A stretch of DNA of 64,000 nucleotides, from contig BBCS01000002.1 of NCBI GenBank assembly GCA_001316125.1, positions 186,001 through 250,000 of the forward strand, written 5' to 3'. Origin of the DNA: Vulcanisaeta distributa JCM 11213. GTDB lineage: Archaea > Thermoproteota > Thermoprotei > Thermoproteales > Thermocladiaceae. Every line of letters begins with the position of its first letter. Position 1 is the first letter of the stretch. The notes under the pieces were generated by a model. The model saw only the letters and a list, made by a program, of their open reading frames with translations, was not told the origin of the DNA and did not search any database. The translations under genes and the position numbers were made by a program. Of this stretch, positions 10,408 through 20,775 are shown in pieces.

Positions 10408-10853
10408 TGCCTGGTTCTATCAATAAATTGGTTATTCGGGAGGGAATCCCTGAATTAATTCGTTCATTCTTAAATAATAATTTGAAAATACGTATCTTCA
10501 CAAGCCCCCTCCCCACTGATCCAGTTAAGGCGTAGAGCAATTAGGATGCAGGTTTGGTGGAGAATAGAGCCGCTTAAGAGGGCTTTGATCGATGCTGCGA
10601 TAATGTTCCTTAGGAGGGGGGGAGGGGGGGCCATCAGGTCTAGTAAACTCATTGGCATGATTAGGGAAGTCCTCATTGAGATCCTCACTTACATCCTGTC
10701 CAGGAACCTGTCTTCACGGCATACCTAGTCGGTATGAACCTACTGAAGAGGTTTGGCATGTTCCTTAGTAGCGCAGTGAGGAGTGTGAAGTACGTGATTT
10801 ACCTGGGCATTCAGTGGCTGAACACACCCTTGGTCTTTAGGGGGGGTGGTTGA
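10408..10853 (+). CDS. Conserved small protein of unknown function (frameshifted)
   Basis: Three frames join to about 148 residues: an N-terminal segment (KLVIREGIPELIRSFLN), a basic amphipathic middle (RMQVWWRIEPLKRALIDAA) and a C-terminal helical part (VRSVKYVIYLGIQWLNTP). No membrane anchor or catalytic motif is obvious. The stop TGA overlaps the ATG of the following oxidoreductase (TGATG), so coupling is likely. It contains the double tract around 10618, two G7 runs separated by an A. Frame changes lie near 10530 and 10710. It was recovered because the successive frames abut and because it fills the gap between two coupled genes. Confidence 0.4.
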
Positions 10854-11867
10854 TGATGAGTCGTGAGGAAAAGCTCAAGGTCGCTATTGTGGGCTTTGGG
10901 AAGATGGGAGTATTGCACGGCGCCTTGGTTAATGCCACAGGACTTGGCGAGGTCGTGGCCATCGTCGATAGGGAAAGGAGGATCCTTAAGTCACTGGATA
11001 GATTATTCCATGGTAGGGTTAGGGCAGTCGAGGACTTAGGCGAACTGAGGGATTTAGAGATTGATGTCGTATTCATAACTACGCCAATACCAACACACTA
11101 CCCATTGGCCATCAAATCTCTTGACCTCGGTATTAGAGGCTTATTTATTGAGAAGACACTGACGGATAGTGCTCAGAGGTCCAGGGAGGTCCTTGAGAAG
11201 GTGTCTAGCATGGGCGTTGTCAATGCCGTTGGCTTTCAGAAGAGGTTCATGCCCACGTTTAAGAGATTTAAGGACATTGTTACTAAGCTCGAGCCCGACA
11301 ACATTAGGGAAGTAAGGGCCTACGCGTACTCTGAGGACTTCCTGGGCGTTAATAGGCCAGTGGGACTGCTCGAAACGAGGGGGGGTGGTGTCCTGAGGGA
11401 CTTGGGTAGCCATGCGATTGACTTGCTAACGTGGATATTCGGAAGTGAGATTAAGGTCCTTAACATGGATATTAAGGCTAGCAGTGATGCGCCTGTGGTG
11501 AAGTCGTTATTAATATGGTAATTAATGGTGTTGAATCCGTAGTTAATACATCGTGGTGTAAGGAGGGTTATAGAGTTCCTGAGGTTGGCATAGAGGTGAT
11601 TACGGATAGCGGTGAGTTCTTCGTTAATGACTATAAGTTGGTGATTAATGATTCGGGCATTAGTAAGAAGATTTACTCAGCACAACTTGAGGAACCAGTT
11701 AAGTACCTACTGGGCGCCCTGAGTATTACCTCGAGGTTGAGGACTTCCTCAGGGCAGTAATGAATGGTGGTGAATTCACCGGCGCAAGCTTCAGGGATGG
11801 CTTAATCGTTGACTCAATAATTGACGAGGCAATAAGCATATACCATGCACATACTAGTAGGAGATAA
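10853..11867 (+). CDS. Gfo/Idh/MocA-family sugar oxidoreductase (frameshifted)
   Basis: An NAD(P)-dependent dehydrogenase likely acting on a sugar or sugar nucleotide. The Rossmann loop is VAIVGFGKMG near residue 10; the catalytic-region E-K pair is in GLFIEKTLTD (about residue 102); and the family hallmark GGGVLRDLGSHAIDLL lies near residue 185. Breaks near 11515 and 11745 split the C-terminal substrate domain; the last frame ends SIYHAHTSRR. The stop overlaps the start of the next gene by 23 nt. Its presence next to glycosyltransferases points to synthesis of a modified sugar, for example a ketosugar or uronic acid derivative, as in archaeal N-glycan loci; the exact substrate is unknown. 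Confidence 0.78.
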
Positions 11868-12718
11868 CCCATTCCACGGGATCAAGCACCTAGCCCAGTC
11901 AGAGGCTAGGTTTAGGGGGGGAGGGGGGGTTAAGGACATTAGCTATGCGGTCAAGCTCGTCATTGAGTCAAGTAGGGCCGGTGCTAATGGCTTCATGCTA
12001 TCAGTGAGTAGCACCACCTTGGCCATACTGCGTGGTATACGCAATGAAGTTGATAGGAACTTCCTAATAGCCGCGATTGTCCCCCCCTACGCCTATGAGT
12101 ACGTTAGGAAGGCAACCGTGATTGGGACCGTGGGATTGGCCAGGGAACTCGCGGGTAATGTGCTTAGGTTTATGAACATAGCCGCGGTTTACCACGGAAT
12201 CAAGGCAGCCACCGAGCTGGACCTCGTTTCCGGGCTCAAGGCATTAATCAACTATGAGCTGGGTAGGATTAGGAGGTACTATGGCAGGAAGCCTGGACAC
12301 TAATGCTTCATGAATTGATAGTGGATACATTAATACCCTACGGATTGACAGACGTGCTCGTGGAGACCCTCGAGTATATTAAAGGTAAGGGCGTTGTACC
12401 TGGCGTTGAGACTAGGAACCTACCGTGATTTACACGGCCCTGAGGGAATATTCAATATTTAATGACGTGATATTCAGCGCGCCGTTCAATAGGGTTGGCT
12501 TCCAAATGTCCCCGAGTAAGGCTGGTTATGAGGAATTCGTTAGGAGGAACCCAGGTAAGTTAATAGGCTTCAGTGTACTCGCCAGTGGGTTGTTAAGGCC
12601 TAGGGAGGCCCTTGAGTACGTGGCGCAGTTTAGGGATGGGCTTTTGGGCATTGCGATTGGTGTTTCAAGGGAGGAGCAGGTGGAGGTGTTTAGACTGGCG
12701 AGGGAGTTACTGGGATGA
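11845..12718 (+). CDS. Conserved protein of unknown function, possible TIM-barrel (frameshifted)
   Basis: Joining two frames gives about 290 residues. The N-terminus HILVGDNPFHG is striking and well defined; the rest alternates strands and helices (GANGFMLSVS, FLIAAIVPPYAYEYV, DVIFSAPFNRVGFQM, IGFSVLASGLL, GLLGIAIGVSREEQV), a pattern compatible with a beta/alpha barrel, the last resembling the closing strand-helix of aldo-keto reductase- or luciferase-like barrels. I do not recognise the family. It is coupled to the oxidoreductase upstream and to the GT4 gene downstream (4-nt overlap). Breaks lie near 12300 and 12425. Two G7 tracts separated by an A at 11917-11931 add glycines after FR. Confidence 0.45.
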
Positions 12719-13908
12719 GGGTTTTAATGGTTGGTAGGGAGTACCCGCCATACGTTGTTGGTGGTGTGGCTACCCACACGTATTACCTAGTCCAATCATT
12801 GAGGAGGCTTGGGGTTGACGTTGACGTAGTCTCATTCGGAAACCCGGTGCGTTCCAATGGGAATGTTAGGTTCGTAATGCCCAGGAGCGCCATAATTAAG
12901 AAGACCCAGGCGGGTGTCGGCGAGGCTTTGGCGGTTATTTATGACATACTTAGATTCACTAAGATAGTGAGTAAAATGCTGAGGGAGGGTAATTATGACG
13001 TCGTCCATGTACAGGAACCTTACGTGGGCGGCTTAATCAGGTTTCCCAGGAAGGTCACGACAATACACGACACAAGCTATGGCGAGGTTAAGTCAATATT
13101 CACCCACGAGGTTAATAGAGATTGGAAGAGGCTCGGTTTCTACCTCGGTCTTGGTTACCTCATGGAGTACGCCTCGATCGCGACCAGCCGCGTGATAATT
13201 ACGCCATCGCCGCAGGTAAGGGATGAGTTAACAACGAATTATGGGGGGGTTGATGGGGGGGGTAGGGTCAGGGTTATCATGAATGGTGTTGACACAAACA
13301 ATAGATACCTGGGCATCAGTAAGGATGAGGCTAAGGGTCTCCTCGGCATAAATAAACCGCTCATATTCACCTCATCGCAGCACGTGGCGAGGAAGAGGCT
13401 TGACGTGTTCTTATACGCAATGAAGGTTTTGGACATGTGGAGTTTCCTGGGTAGGTTTGAGGTTAGGGTTGGTGGTGATGGGCCGCTTAGGCCGATGCTT
13501 GAGGATTTGGCGAGGAGGCTTGGTATTTATGGTAAGGTTAAGTTCCTGGGCTGGTTAAGTAGGGACTCACTGGAGCTTCATTACAGGGCTGCGGACGTCT
13601 TCGTAATATCCTCAGACTACGAGGCTGGGCCCATAACAATGCTCGAGGCAATGATTGCAGAGACGCCGGTGGTTTCAACGAGGATTAGGGGGGGATTCCC
13701 GGAACTCGCCAGGGATAGTGTTGAGGCGATACTCGTCGATCCAGGGGGGGATTATAGGGCGTTGGCCGACGCAATACTTAGGGTGCTCACTGATGATTCG
13801 TTAACGCGCAGGTTAATGATTAATGGGAGGAGATTCGCACTTAAATTTACCTGGGATGAGGTTGCCAGGAGGACGATAAGCGTGTATAGGGAGGTCCTGG
13901 AGAATTAG
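12715..13908 (+). CDS. GT4 glycosyltransferase
   Basis: An intact 397-residue GT-B enzyme. The N-domain has the Gly-rich loop YPPYVVGGVATH (residues 10-21) and HVQEPYVGGL; the C-domain has VIMNGVD, GGDGPLRPML, VKFLGWLSRD and the E-x7-E donor-binding signature EAGPITMLE near residue 303. It most likely transfers a hexose from a nucleotide sugar to a growing lipid-linked or protein-linked glycan. Start and stop overlap or abut both neighbours. Four G7/G8 tracts (near 13243, 13253, 13689 and 13745) each add a glycine; the DPGGDYRALA segment usually reads P-G-D in this family. Confidence 0.87.
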   Translation: MRVLMVGREYPPYVVGGVATHTYYLVQSLRRLGVDVDVVSFGNPVRSNGNVRFVMPRSAIIKKTQAGVGEALAVIYDILRFTKIVSKMLREGNYDVVHVQEPYVGGLIRFPRKVTTIHDTSYGEVKSIFTHEVNRDWKRLGFYLGLGYLMEYASIATSRVIITPSPQVRDELTTNYGGVDGGGRVRVIMNGVDTNNRYLGISKDEAKGLLGINKPLIFTSSQHVARKRLDVFLYAMKVLDMWSFLGRFEVRVGGDGPLRPMLEDLARRLGIYGKVKFLGWLSRDSLELHYRAADVFVISSDYEAGPITMLEAMIAETPVVSTRIRGGFPELARDSVEAILVDPGGDYRALADAILRVLTDDSLTRRLMINGRRFALKFTWDEVARRTISVYREVLEN

Positions 13909-13909
13909 C

Positions 13910-14988
13910 ATGAGGATCCTACTGGTCGGCCACGCATACCCGCCGTACGCTGGTGGGCTTTCACACGTTCTTTACAACACGTCTATTAGGCTCGCGGCCA
14001 TGGGTCATGAAGTGGTGGTTCTAGGGCTTAGGTATGGTGGGTATGCGCCGGACATAAACGTTGGTAGGCTTAGGGTGATTAGGGTACCCGGGATTGCACC
14101 TAGGGAGTCCTACTTCGCACCAACACCGCAATTCATAACCAAATTCATAGAGCTGGTTAGGGAGTTTGACCCGGACGTGGTTCACATGCACAATGTTGGT
14201 TCATTAATAATACCAACGGCAATAAGACTTGCCAAGAACCTGGGGGGGGTAAGTGATAGGGTTGTCCTGACGCCGCATCATCATGAGGAGGGTAGTAGGG
14301 CTGACACGAGGGCCATGTGGATGCTCTATAGGCCGGTACTTAAGAGGGTGTTGAGGAATGTGCATAGGGTCCACACGGTGTCCAGCTTCGAGAGGGCCCT
14401 GGTCCTTAGGGACTTCGGTATTGACTCCGTGGTAATACCAAATGGCGTTGCTGAGGACGTTTATGAGGTTAAGAGGGAGGATCCCGAGGAATTCACCGTG
14501 ACGTATGCAGGTAGGGTTGAGGGTTACAAGAGGGTCGACCTAGCTGTGAGGGCGGTGGCGCAGGCGCAGAGGGTCCTTGGCACCAGGGTTAGGTTTAAGG
14601 TGATTGGTGATGGACCTGCGATGGGTAGGGTTAGGGAGTTGGCCAAGGCCCACGGTGTTGAATTAATACATACAGGCTTCCTACCGAGGGGGGGTGAATA
14701 CCTTAGGGAGCTTGCAAGGTCAAGCGCCTTCATAAACCTGTCCAGGTACGAGGCCTTCAGCATAGTCACTGCGGAGGCGCTAGCCTGGGCTTACCGGTAA
14801 TAATCGCGAAGCCCTGGGGAGAGGTATTTAGGGACCAGGGAGCGTATGTAGTCAACGCCGAGGGCATCAACGAGGTAACTAAGGTGCTTATCAAGGCACT
14901 GACGGAACCTACTCACGTGAATGCTAAAATACCGACGTGGGGCGAGGTTGTTAGGGAGTACGTGAGGAAGCTATATAACTCGCATTAA
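13910..14988 (+). CDS. GT4 glycosyltransferase (frameshifted near 3' end)
   Basis: The product is about 360 residues. It opens with the donor/acceptor loop YPPYAGGLSHVL (residues 11-22), has VVHMHNVGS, TPHHHEEG and VVIPNGV in the middle, and RYEAFSIVTAEALA near residue 285. The frame is lost at about 14795 inside the helix after the E-x7-E motif; the other frame continues with GLPVIIAKPWGEVF to a stop at 14986-14988, the normal family end. It is paired with the preceding GT4 gene (1-nt spacing), a common arrangement for sequential sugar additions. Confidence 0.85.
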
Positions 14989-15003
14989 GTGGGTGATGTA
15001 AGT

Positions 15004-15081
15004 AATGACCTACATAGGGATTAAGGTCGTTGAGTTCGCTGATAAGGTGCTGACCAAGCTGGGGGATGACAAGCTTCGGTA
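15004..15081 (+). CDS. Short ORF of 25 residues ahead of the large membrane protein
   Basis: A short frame beginning MTYIGIKVVEFADKVLT overlaps the start of the next gene by 16 nt. It ends just after a G5 run; a one-base change there could fuse it to the membrane protein as an N-terminal extension. No separate function can be argued. Reported because its start, spacing and codon pattern look like the neighbouring real genes. Confidence 0.25.
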
Positions 15082-16841
15082 AGGCCCTCGTGTACATGGC
15101 AGTGATACTAACGATAATATTCACAATACTAATGATAACGGCAATAATATCAATAAGAAGGAGGAAGGAGACTGCAACAAATGGTGGCGTACCGAGGAGT
15201 ACGAAATTTAATAAGCTCATTGAGATCCTAATACTTTCAATATCAACGGTAATACCAATAACCGCCGCACTACCGATAAACTCGATTTATAGATTCTTCG
15301 GATACTTCATACTAGCCGCCATAGACGCAGCTTTAATGGGCATATACATAGCTAATAACGGACAGAGAAGGGCATACCTACTCTACGCAGTCACAATAAT
15401 ACTACTAACGGCAGTAGCCTCAGTATTCATAAAGAACCACTTCTTTGGGGAAGGATACCCATACGACTTCAGGGAGGAACCACTGTACGTACAGGGGACA
15501 CTAACCACGTACCAACTAAGTGCCATACAGGGCGGGTTCTACTACTTTATACCGACCGACGCACTTAACTTAGTAACGATTGGGCTTTACACGAACCTAA
15601 TAGACCCAATGGAGATACTCTACGACTCACTCTTCGCCATAGTTACAGTACTATCATTAGTAATACTCTTTGAAAGACTTAGGATAAGAAGCTCAGTGCT
15701 TAGTGCATTCTTAGTATTCGTACCGCCACTCTCATTTCTCGTGGCGAGGGTGGGTTCATTACCATACACGGCAATGGCGCTATTCTCGGTGATAATGATG
15801 ATTGCAGGAACACCAATAATGAGTACAGCCGTGATCTACACATTGTCAGTTCTTGATGCAGTATTTGCGCACCCAGTGGGTCCAATAGTTGCAACGGCTA
15901 CGTTATTAATAACGTACCTAACAATACCATTCATCAAGGCACCACCCGAGGAGAGGGCTAGGGCCAGGTCAATAATTGGTAAGGCACTGACGACGTTAAT
16001 AATTATAGAATTCACTTACTGGATCGGCGTCGACATAGCAATATTCCTAATAATGGAGAAGGTAGACAGAACAATAAACGCACTACACCTATTCACAACC
16101 ACGGTACTCGGTGGAAAAATAAGCACACTATACAACATATCACCGGTAGTAGCCCCCGGCTACTCAAGCCCTGAGGTCAGGGTGTACTCATACGTGTGGG
16201 CATTCCCAATAGCACTATCACTAACCCTGGTACTATTCGTCATATTCTACGGCATAAACAGGATGAACAAACTAAACACAATGAACTGGCTCGGCCTCGT
16301 AATAGGGTTCTCGGCGTCACTATCATCAATACTAGCCACAGCCCTAGGCTACGCAGATTACACGGCTGGCGAAGCCACTGGGCAGTACCTACTGCCCGTG
16401 GCTTACTTCCTCGCATTGATAGGCGCGGCAGTGGCAATGAGCGTACTCCTAAGGAGTAAGTCGAGGTTCGTGATAGCCGTGTTCACATTATTATTCATGG
16501 CATTCGCATTTCTAGGGGTGTACTCACCTGACTGGGCGCCGGTGGAGAATTCATCGATATTCCATGTTGGTGCTACAATACATCCGTACTACGTAATTAA
16601 GGAATCATCCCAATTAAGCCCAGTGATACCGCAAAATGCGCCATTCTATGCGCAGGATGGATTACCATTCGGTAGCCAGGGCAAGACACAAACTGGTATA
16701 ATCCTCCAGGACTTCTCGAAGTGCAGTTACGACACATTGCTAGGCGTTTATATGAGCCAGGTACCACGGTGCATATTAGGTAAAGGTGACTTGGCGCTTA
16801 TGACGACACAGGGCTACGCAATACTAACACCAATTAATTAA
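15066..16841 (+). CDS. Large polytopic membrane protein, possible GT-C type transferase
   Basis: An intact 591-residue protein with about 12-14 hydrophobic segments, and a larger non-membrane C-terminal part from about residue 490 (PDWAPVENSSIFHVG onward). A loop following the early helices contains acidic residues (YPYDFREEPLYVQGT, about residues 134-148), reminiscent of the first extracytoplasmic loop of GT-C enzymes, in which an acidic motif is catalytic; this is suggestive only. Alternatives are a polymerase (Wzy-like) or a transporter. It uses ATA-, CTA- and ACA-rich codons and has no G7 tract over its 1.8 kb, unlike its neighbours. It lies between GT4 genes and the ceramidase-like gene. 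Confidence 0.5.
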   Translation: MTSFGKALVYMAVILTIIFTILMITAIISIRRRKETATNGGVPRSTKFNKLIEILILSISTVIPITAALPINSIYRFFGYFILAAIDAALMGIYIANNGQRRAYLLYAVTIILLTAVASVFIKNHFFGEGYPYDFREEPLYVQGTLTTYQLSAIQGGFYYFIPTDALNLVTIGLYTNLIDPMEILYDSLFAIVTVLSLVILFERLRIRSSVLSAFLVFVPPLSFLVARVGSLPYTAMALFSVIMMIAGTPIMSTAVIYTLSVLDAVFAHPVGPIVATATLLITYLTIPFIKAPPEERARARSIIGKALTTLIIIEFTYWIGVDIAIFLIMEKVDRTINALHLFTTTVLGGKISTLYNISPVVAPGYSSPEVRVYSYVWAFPIALSLTLVLFVIFYGINRMNKLNTMNWLGLVIGFSASLSSILATALGYADYTAGEATGQYLLPVAYFLALIGAAVAMSVLLRSKSRFVIAVFTLLFMAFAFLGVYSPDWAPVENSSIFHVGATIHPYYVIKESSQLSPVIPQNAPFYAQDGLPFGSQGKTQTGIILQDFSKCSYDTLLGVYMSQVPRCILGKGDLALMTTQGYAILTPIN

Positions 16842-16848
16842 TTTAACT

Positions 16849-18078
16849 ATGGCACTTGAAATAGCTACCTCTAGGGTTGACATTACTCCAGACAAGCCTT
16901 TAGAATTATCAGGTTTTGTTGGCAGGAGGAATAAAATATACCTTGGTATTCGCGACAGGATATACTGCAGAACTTAGTACTAAGCAGGGCACAGCGGTAG
17001 CTCTAATATCATGCGATGTGCTTGGAATACCAAATGACATTGCAGATAAAATTAATGAGTATGCCCGCCGTCTAGGAATAAACAACGTCGTAATAGCAGC
17101 AACCCATACACACTATGCACCCGCCGTCATACATATGAGAATGGCAGGTGAGGTTGATAGGGATTACTTAAAATTCTTCGAGGATAAGATCAAGGAGAGT
17201 ATTGAGAACTCCATAAATGAATTGTCGAAAGCTACGGAGATCACAATCACCAAAGGCGAAACCGAAGGATTATGTATGAATAGAATAGAGAGAAAACCCA
17301 TTAAAAATGACGTAATTATGATAAAAATTAATGATGGTAGAATAAAATCGGCGATTATAAACTTCAACTGCCACCCAATAACCCTAGGGCCATATTATAG
17401 ATACATTTCATCCGATTATCCATCACGCATTTACAAATATTTCAACGAACGCGGTGTCGAAGCACTATTCATAAACGGCGCCGCCGGGGGGGACATCAAC
17501 CCAAACATAGGTGGTGAGGATGGAATAACTACTATTAGCGAGGGGATCGTAAGTGCGTTAAACAGGGGCGTGACGATAAATTCGGCGTCGCCACAATTAG
17601 GGGGGGCATACACTAAGGAAATAACGCTCACAATGAGGAGGGAGCACCTACTAATAATGAAGCATGTTTATTACGAATTACTATCACGGGTAATAAGGAC
17701 ACCCTGGACGTTAGCATGAGGGATTGGTCAAGGGACTTAACAAGCGCGCTTAAGAATGGTGGGATAACTTACGAGAAAAGGGTGAGCATTACTGGGATTA
17801 AGATAAGTAGGGAGGCGGCGCTGGTTGCATGCCCATGCGAGTTGGAAAGTGCATTAGGGGGGGATATCGTAAAATCCAAGTCACCATTTAACTACACAAT
17901 AATCGCAGGTTACTCAAATGGATACATAGGCTACGTAATAAGCCCAGCATTATCGAGGAAAGCACATTATGAATTAGGCGAATCCTATAGATTTCATGAC
18001 TTACTGCCATTATCTAATGATTCAGCAGATAAGATAGTCAACGCAATGCTGAGCGTATTAAATGAACTCACGCAGTGA
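16849..18078 (+). CDS. Neutral/alkaline ceramidase-like hydrolase (frameshifted)
   Basis: Three frames join to about 409 residues. Family landmarks: an N-terminal strand TSRVDITPDKPLELSG, VALISCDVLGIP, the zinc-ligand-like histidines in AATHTHYAP, INFNCHPITLGP, and the loop NGAAGGDINPN (usually N-G-A-A-G-D). Together these mark the neutral ceramidase-like metallohydrolase superfamily, amidases of N-acyl lipids in eukaryotes and bacteria. There is no signal peptide, so a cytosolic role such as deacylation of an amide in a sugar or lipid intermediate is possible. Breaks lie near 16950 and 17718. The stop overlaps the following GT2 gene by 17 nt. Ceramides are not known in archaea, so the true substrate is open. 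Confidence 0.65.
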
Positions 18079-19125
18079 TTGCGTGAGTATTGTCATTAGG
18101 ACATATAAAAGGCCGGGCAATTTAGTGAAAACCCTTGAGTCAATAAGTAGACTCGAGGCAACGAGAACACGGAAGTAATAGTGGTACTTAGTAAGGATGA
18201 CCCAGCGAAAGATGATGCATTAAGAACCATTAATGAGTATGTAAGGGACCACGCAATTCCGGTTAAGGCCATCGAGATAGACGTAAACAGCGCTACAAGG
18301 GCCTGGAATGAGGGAATCAAAAACAGTAACTGCAATTACGTAATGGTTATGCCAGATGACGTGTACTTAAACGAGAAGACGATAACCCGCGCCCTAGAGC
18401 TATTGAAGGGTAATGACGTCGCCGCGGTTACCTACCCAGCATACCCATACGGGGTACAAAACCCAGTGGATGCACCGCTAAATTATAAGCTACACCACCT
18501 AAAGTTCCTGGGCATAACGTCAATTATAAACACCGTACTATTCGTCACGGTATTCAGGAAGGACATACTCATGAAGATTGGGCTCTATCGTGAAGATATG
18601 GGACCACCATACACAATACATGAGGATTGGGAGTTGGGGAGTAGGATAAGAAGCCATGGGTATAGATTAATAGTTGATGGAACACTTAAGCAATTCCACC
18701 TGGAGGACCAAAGCGTGGATTTGGCGGGCGACAATGAAGATCACAAAAATGGTGGTGACAAGTTAGGGAAGTTAATGCGTGGCATTATGGGTTACGTTAG
18801 GCAGTACGTGAATAAGCATTGGTGGTCAATGTACCAAGTGCTTAAGGTAGGTCCATTATCGCAGAAACTTGAGTATGCCTGGTACATAATAAGCCCATTA
18901 CTACTCATATCCTCATTAATATGCGGAGAATACCTCTACGCACTTCTACTTATCGTGGCAACCCTCATCACTATTGAATTAGTAAATGCAGTGAAGGGTT
19001 ACTATAGAGCCTTCGGAATTACACAACGCATAACTTATCCAGTAATTACGTACATAGCCAGAAACGTAAGGGCATACCTATTCCTAGCAGGATTAATAAA
19101 AAACGTCCTTAAATCACGCTCATGA
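18062..19125 (+). CDS. GT2 glycosyltransferase with C-terminal membrane region (frameshifted)
   Basis: The ATG at 18062 gives the classic GT2 opening VSIVIRTYKRPGNLVKTLES; the frame changes near 18155 and continues as TEVIVVLSKDD. The metal-binding D-x-D-like site is in VMVMPDDVYLN, and the acceptor-helix acidic residues are in HEDWELGSRI. The C-terminus (about residues 275-354) has two hydrophobic stretches, then a basic tail. It is expected to add one sugar to a membrane-linked glycan. Overlaps with both neighbours (17 nt and 4 nt) suggest translational coupling. Confidence 0.8.
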
Positions 19126-19895
19126 TAACGATCTGCGGAACAACATACCAAACAGCAAAGACCCTAGACCTAAGCCTACAATCCGTAATAAGCGCCCTAG
19201 AGAAATTAGGCATTAAATACGAGGTCGTCATAGTAGATAACTACTCAACGGATGGCACATACGAAAAACTGCTCGAGTGGACAAAGAAAATACCAATGAG
19301 AGTGTACAGGTATAGGTGCAGCCGAGGATTGGGCAGGGCATTATGTGTGAGACTTGCACGTGGAGACTACATATTCATGGTCGACCTTGACAGGGTTTAC
19401 GACCAGAATGCATTAATCGAAATAATTAAGTGCCATAAAATAGTGATGAAAATGTTTAATGCAGATTGTGCAGGGCTATGTAATAAGGATATTCTCCTGA
19501 AGGTGAATTTCAGGGATTTAAATAGGGCAGAGGATGTTGACGAAGCAGTAAGGCAGATAATAAATAAAGTAAGGTACATATCCATACCACTAAGTAAACC
19601 ATTATATAAAGAGGTCAGAATATCACGCTTTAACAACAACTTTATCTCGAAGATCTTAAGAACATTCATTTCCGAAAGTAGGTATTCCGTGAGTATTAAT
19701 GATTTCCTCAAAAGAGAATTAAGGAACGCCCTCGATATGCTTACGGGCGGAGCCTATACATTGACGAAATTCATAAGGGAGGACTACCATATTTGGAACA
19801 GAGACGTAAAGACGCCGTTTAAGTACGCCTTAATACTCATGAGGGCCGTGATAATCTTAACACTACTAATAATTAATAGACTTAGGGGGTGTTGA
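19122..19895 (+). CDS. GT2 glycosyltransferase
   Basis: A 257-residue GT2 protein: opening ITICGTTYQTAKTLDLSLQS, nucleotide-binding VVIVDNYSTDGTYE, and a metal-site segment YIFMVDLDRVYD near residue 92. The C-terminal third is basic, with a membrane-seeking stretch. As sequenced it stops after RLRGC. The adjacent frame, entered by adding one G to the G5 run at about 19886, would continue without a stop to 20108 (through ISKYISNHLYT and LINIRDLINDPESIYAW), overlapping the kinase start. So the natural protein may be about 70 residues longer. Confidence 0.75.
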   Translation: MITICGTTYQTAKTLDLSLQSVISALEKLGIKYEVVIVDNYSTDGTYEKLLEWTKKIPMRVYRYRCSRGLGRALCVRLARGDYIFMVDLDRVYDQNALIEIIKCHKIVMKMFNADCAGLCNKDILLKVNFRDLNRAEDVDEAVRQIINKVRYISIPLSKPLYKEVRISRFNNNFISKILRTFISESRYSVSINDFLKRELRNALDMLTGGAYTLTKFIREDYHIWNRDVKTPFKYALILMRAVIILTLLIINRLRGC

Positions 19896-20083
19896 AACTT
19901 ACGAAATTTCTAAGTACATAAGCAATCATTTATATACAATGATTCATTCACAATTAATGACCTTACTCTCAACCACATTACTTAAAGATATATGCCCAAG
20001 TAAACTAATAAACATTAGGGACCTAATCAATGACCCAGAGTCAATCTACGCATGGTCAATGATAATACACGAAAAGAGAAGGA

Positions 20084-20775
20084 ATGAGGGGAAAGTTCAT
20101 AATTATTAATGGGCCCGTGGCCGGTGGAAAATCAACGGTTAAGGCGATGATCAAGGAGATGCTTAACGGAAGGGCTTGGGCAATAACACAATCACCATTC
20201 GCACTAATAACGTACGCATTAACGAGGACGATCACAGCATTAACAATGGGCAGGCAATGCGGTAGTATCTACCGCTAACGTGTCTGGAGATTAGGAGACC
20301 GCAATTACTTGGTAAACTACTTAACGTGTTCATTATGCTTGACTTGGCTCAGTCAATAGCCATAGCCGTAATAACGAGGCTACTAAACATGGTGGGCATA
20401 AACGTGGTCGTAGAAGACTACCTACCAACCATAATACTCGACCATACATTATACAAAAAACTATATGCCAGAAGCACAACTAACAACAAAATAATAAACA
20501 CACTGTATAACTCAAGTCTCGCCACACTACAGGCGCTAAGGCCCATGGGGGGGATATACGTACATGCTGACACAGACGTACGAGTAAAGAGAAGCATAAT
20601 GAGGGGGGGTTACAGGGTGGCTAGACCCGACATACTTCATGACAATGTTAGGAACCATGCATTAATCACGGCAATGAAACTAACAATAAATGAAATACAC
20701 ATAATCAATAATAATGGATCACTGACCGAAACAAGAAAACAAATAACCAACGCCCTTAAACTAAATGAACAATAA
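20084..20775 (+). CDS. Thymidylate-kinase-like P-loop protein in the glycan island (frameshifted)
   Basis: About 230 residues after joining two frames (break near 20275). Walker A is NGPVAGGKST (residues 9-18), a variant of the canonical G-x-x-x-x-G-K-S/T with Ala-Gly before Gly-Lys. The second half carries an acidic strand VVVEDYLP, a hinge GIYVHADTDVRVKRSIMRGG that may correspond to the lid, and a closing segment EIHIINNNGSLTE. These resemble TMK/dNK-type kinases, which phosphorylate a small acceptor using ATP. Being embedded between glycosyltransferases with an 11-nt overlap downstream, it may phosphorylate a sugar or polyprenol rather than dTMP; that is inference. Confidence 0.55.
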
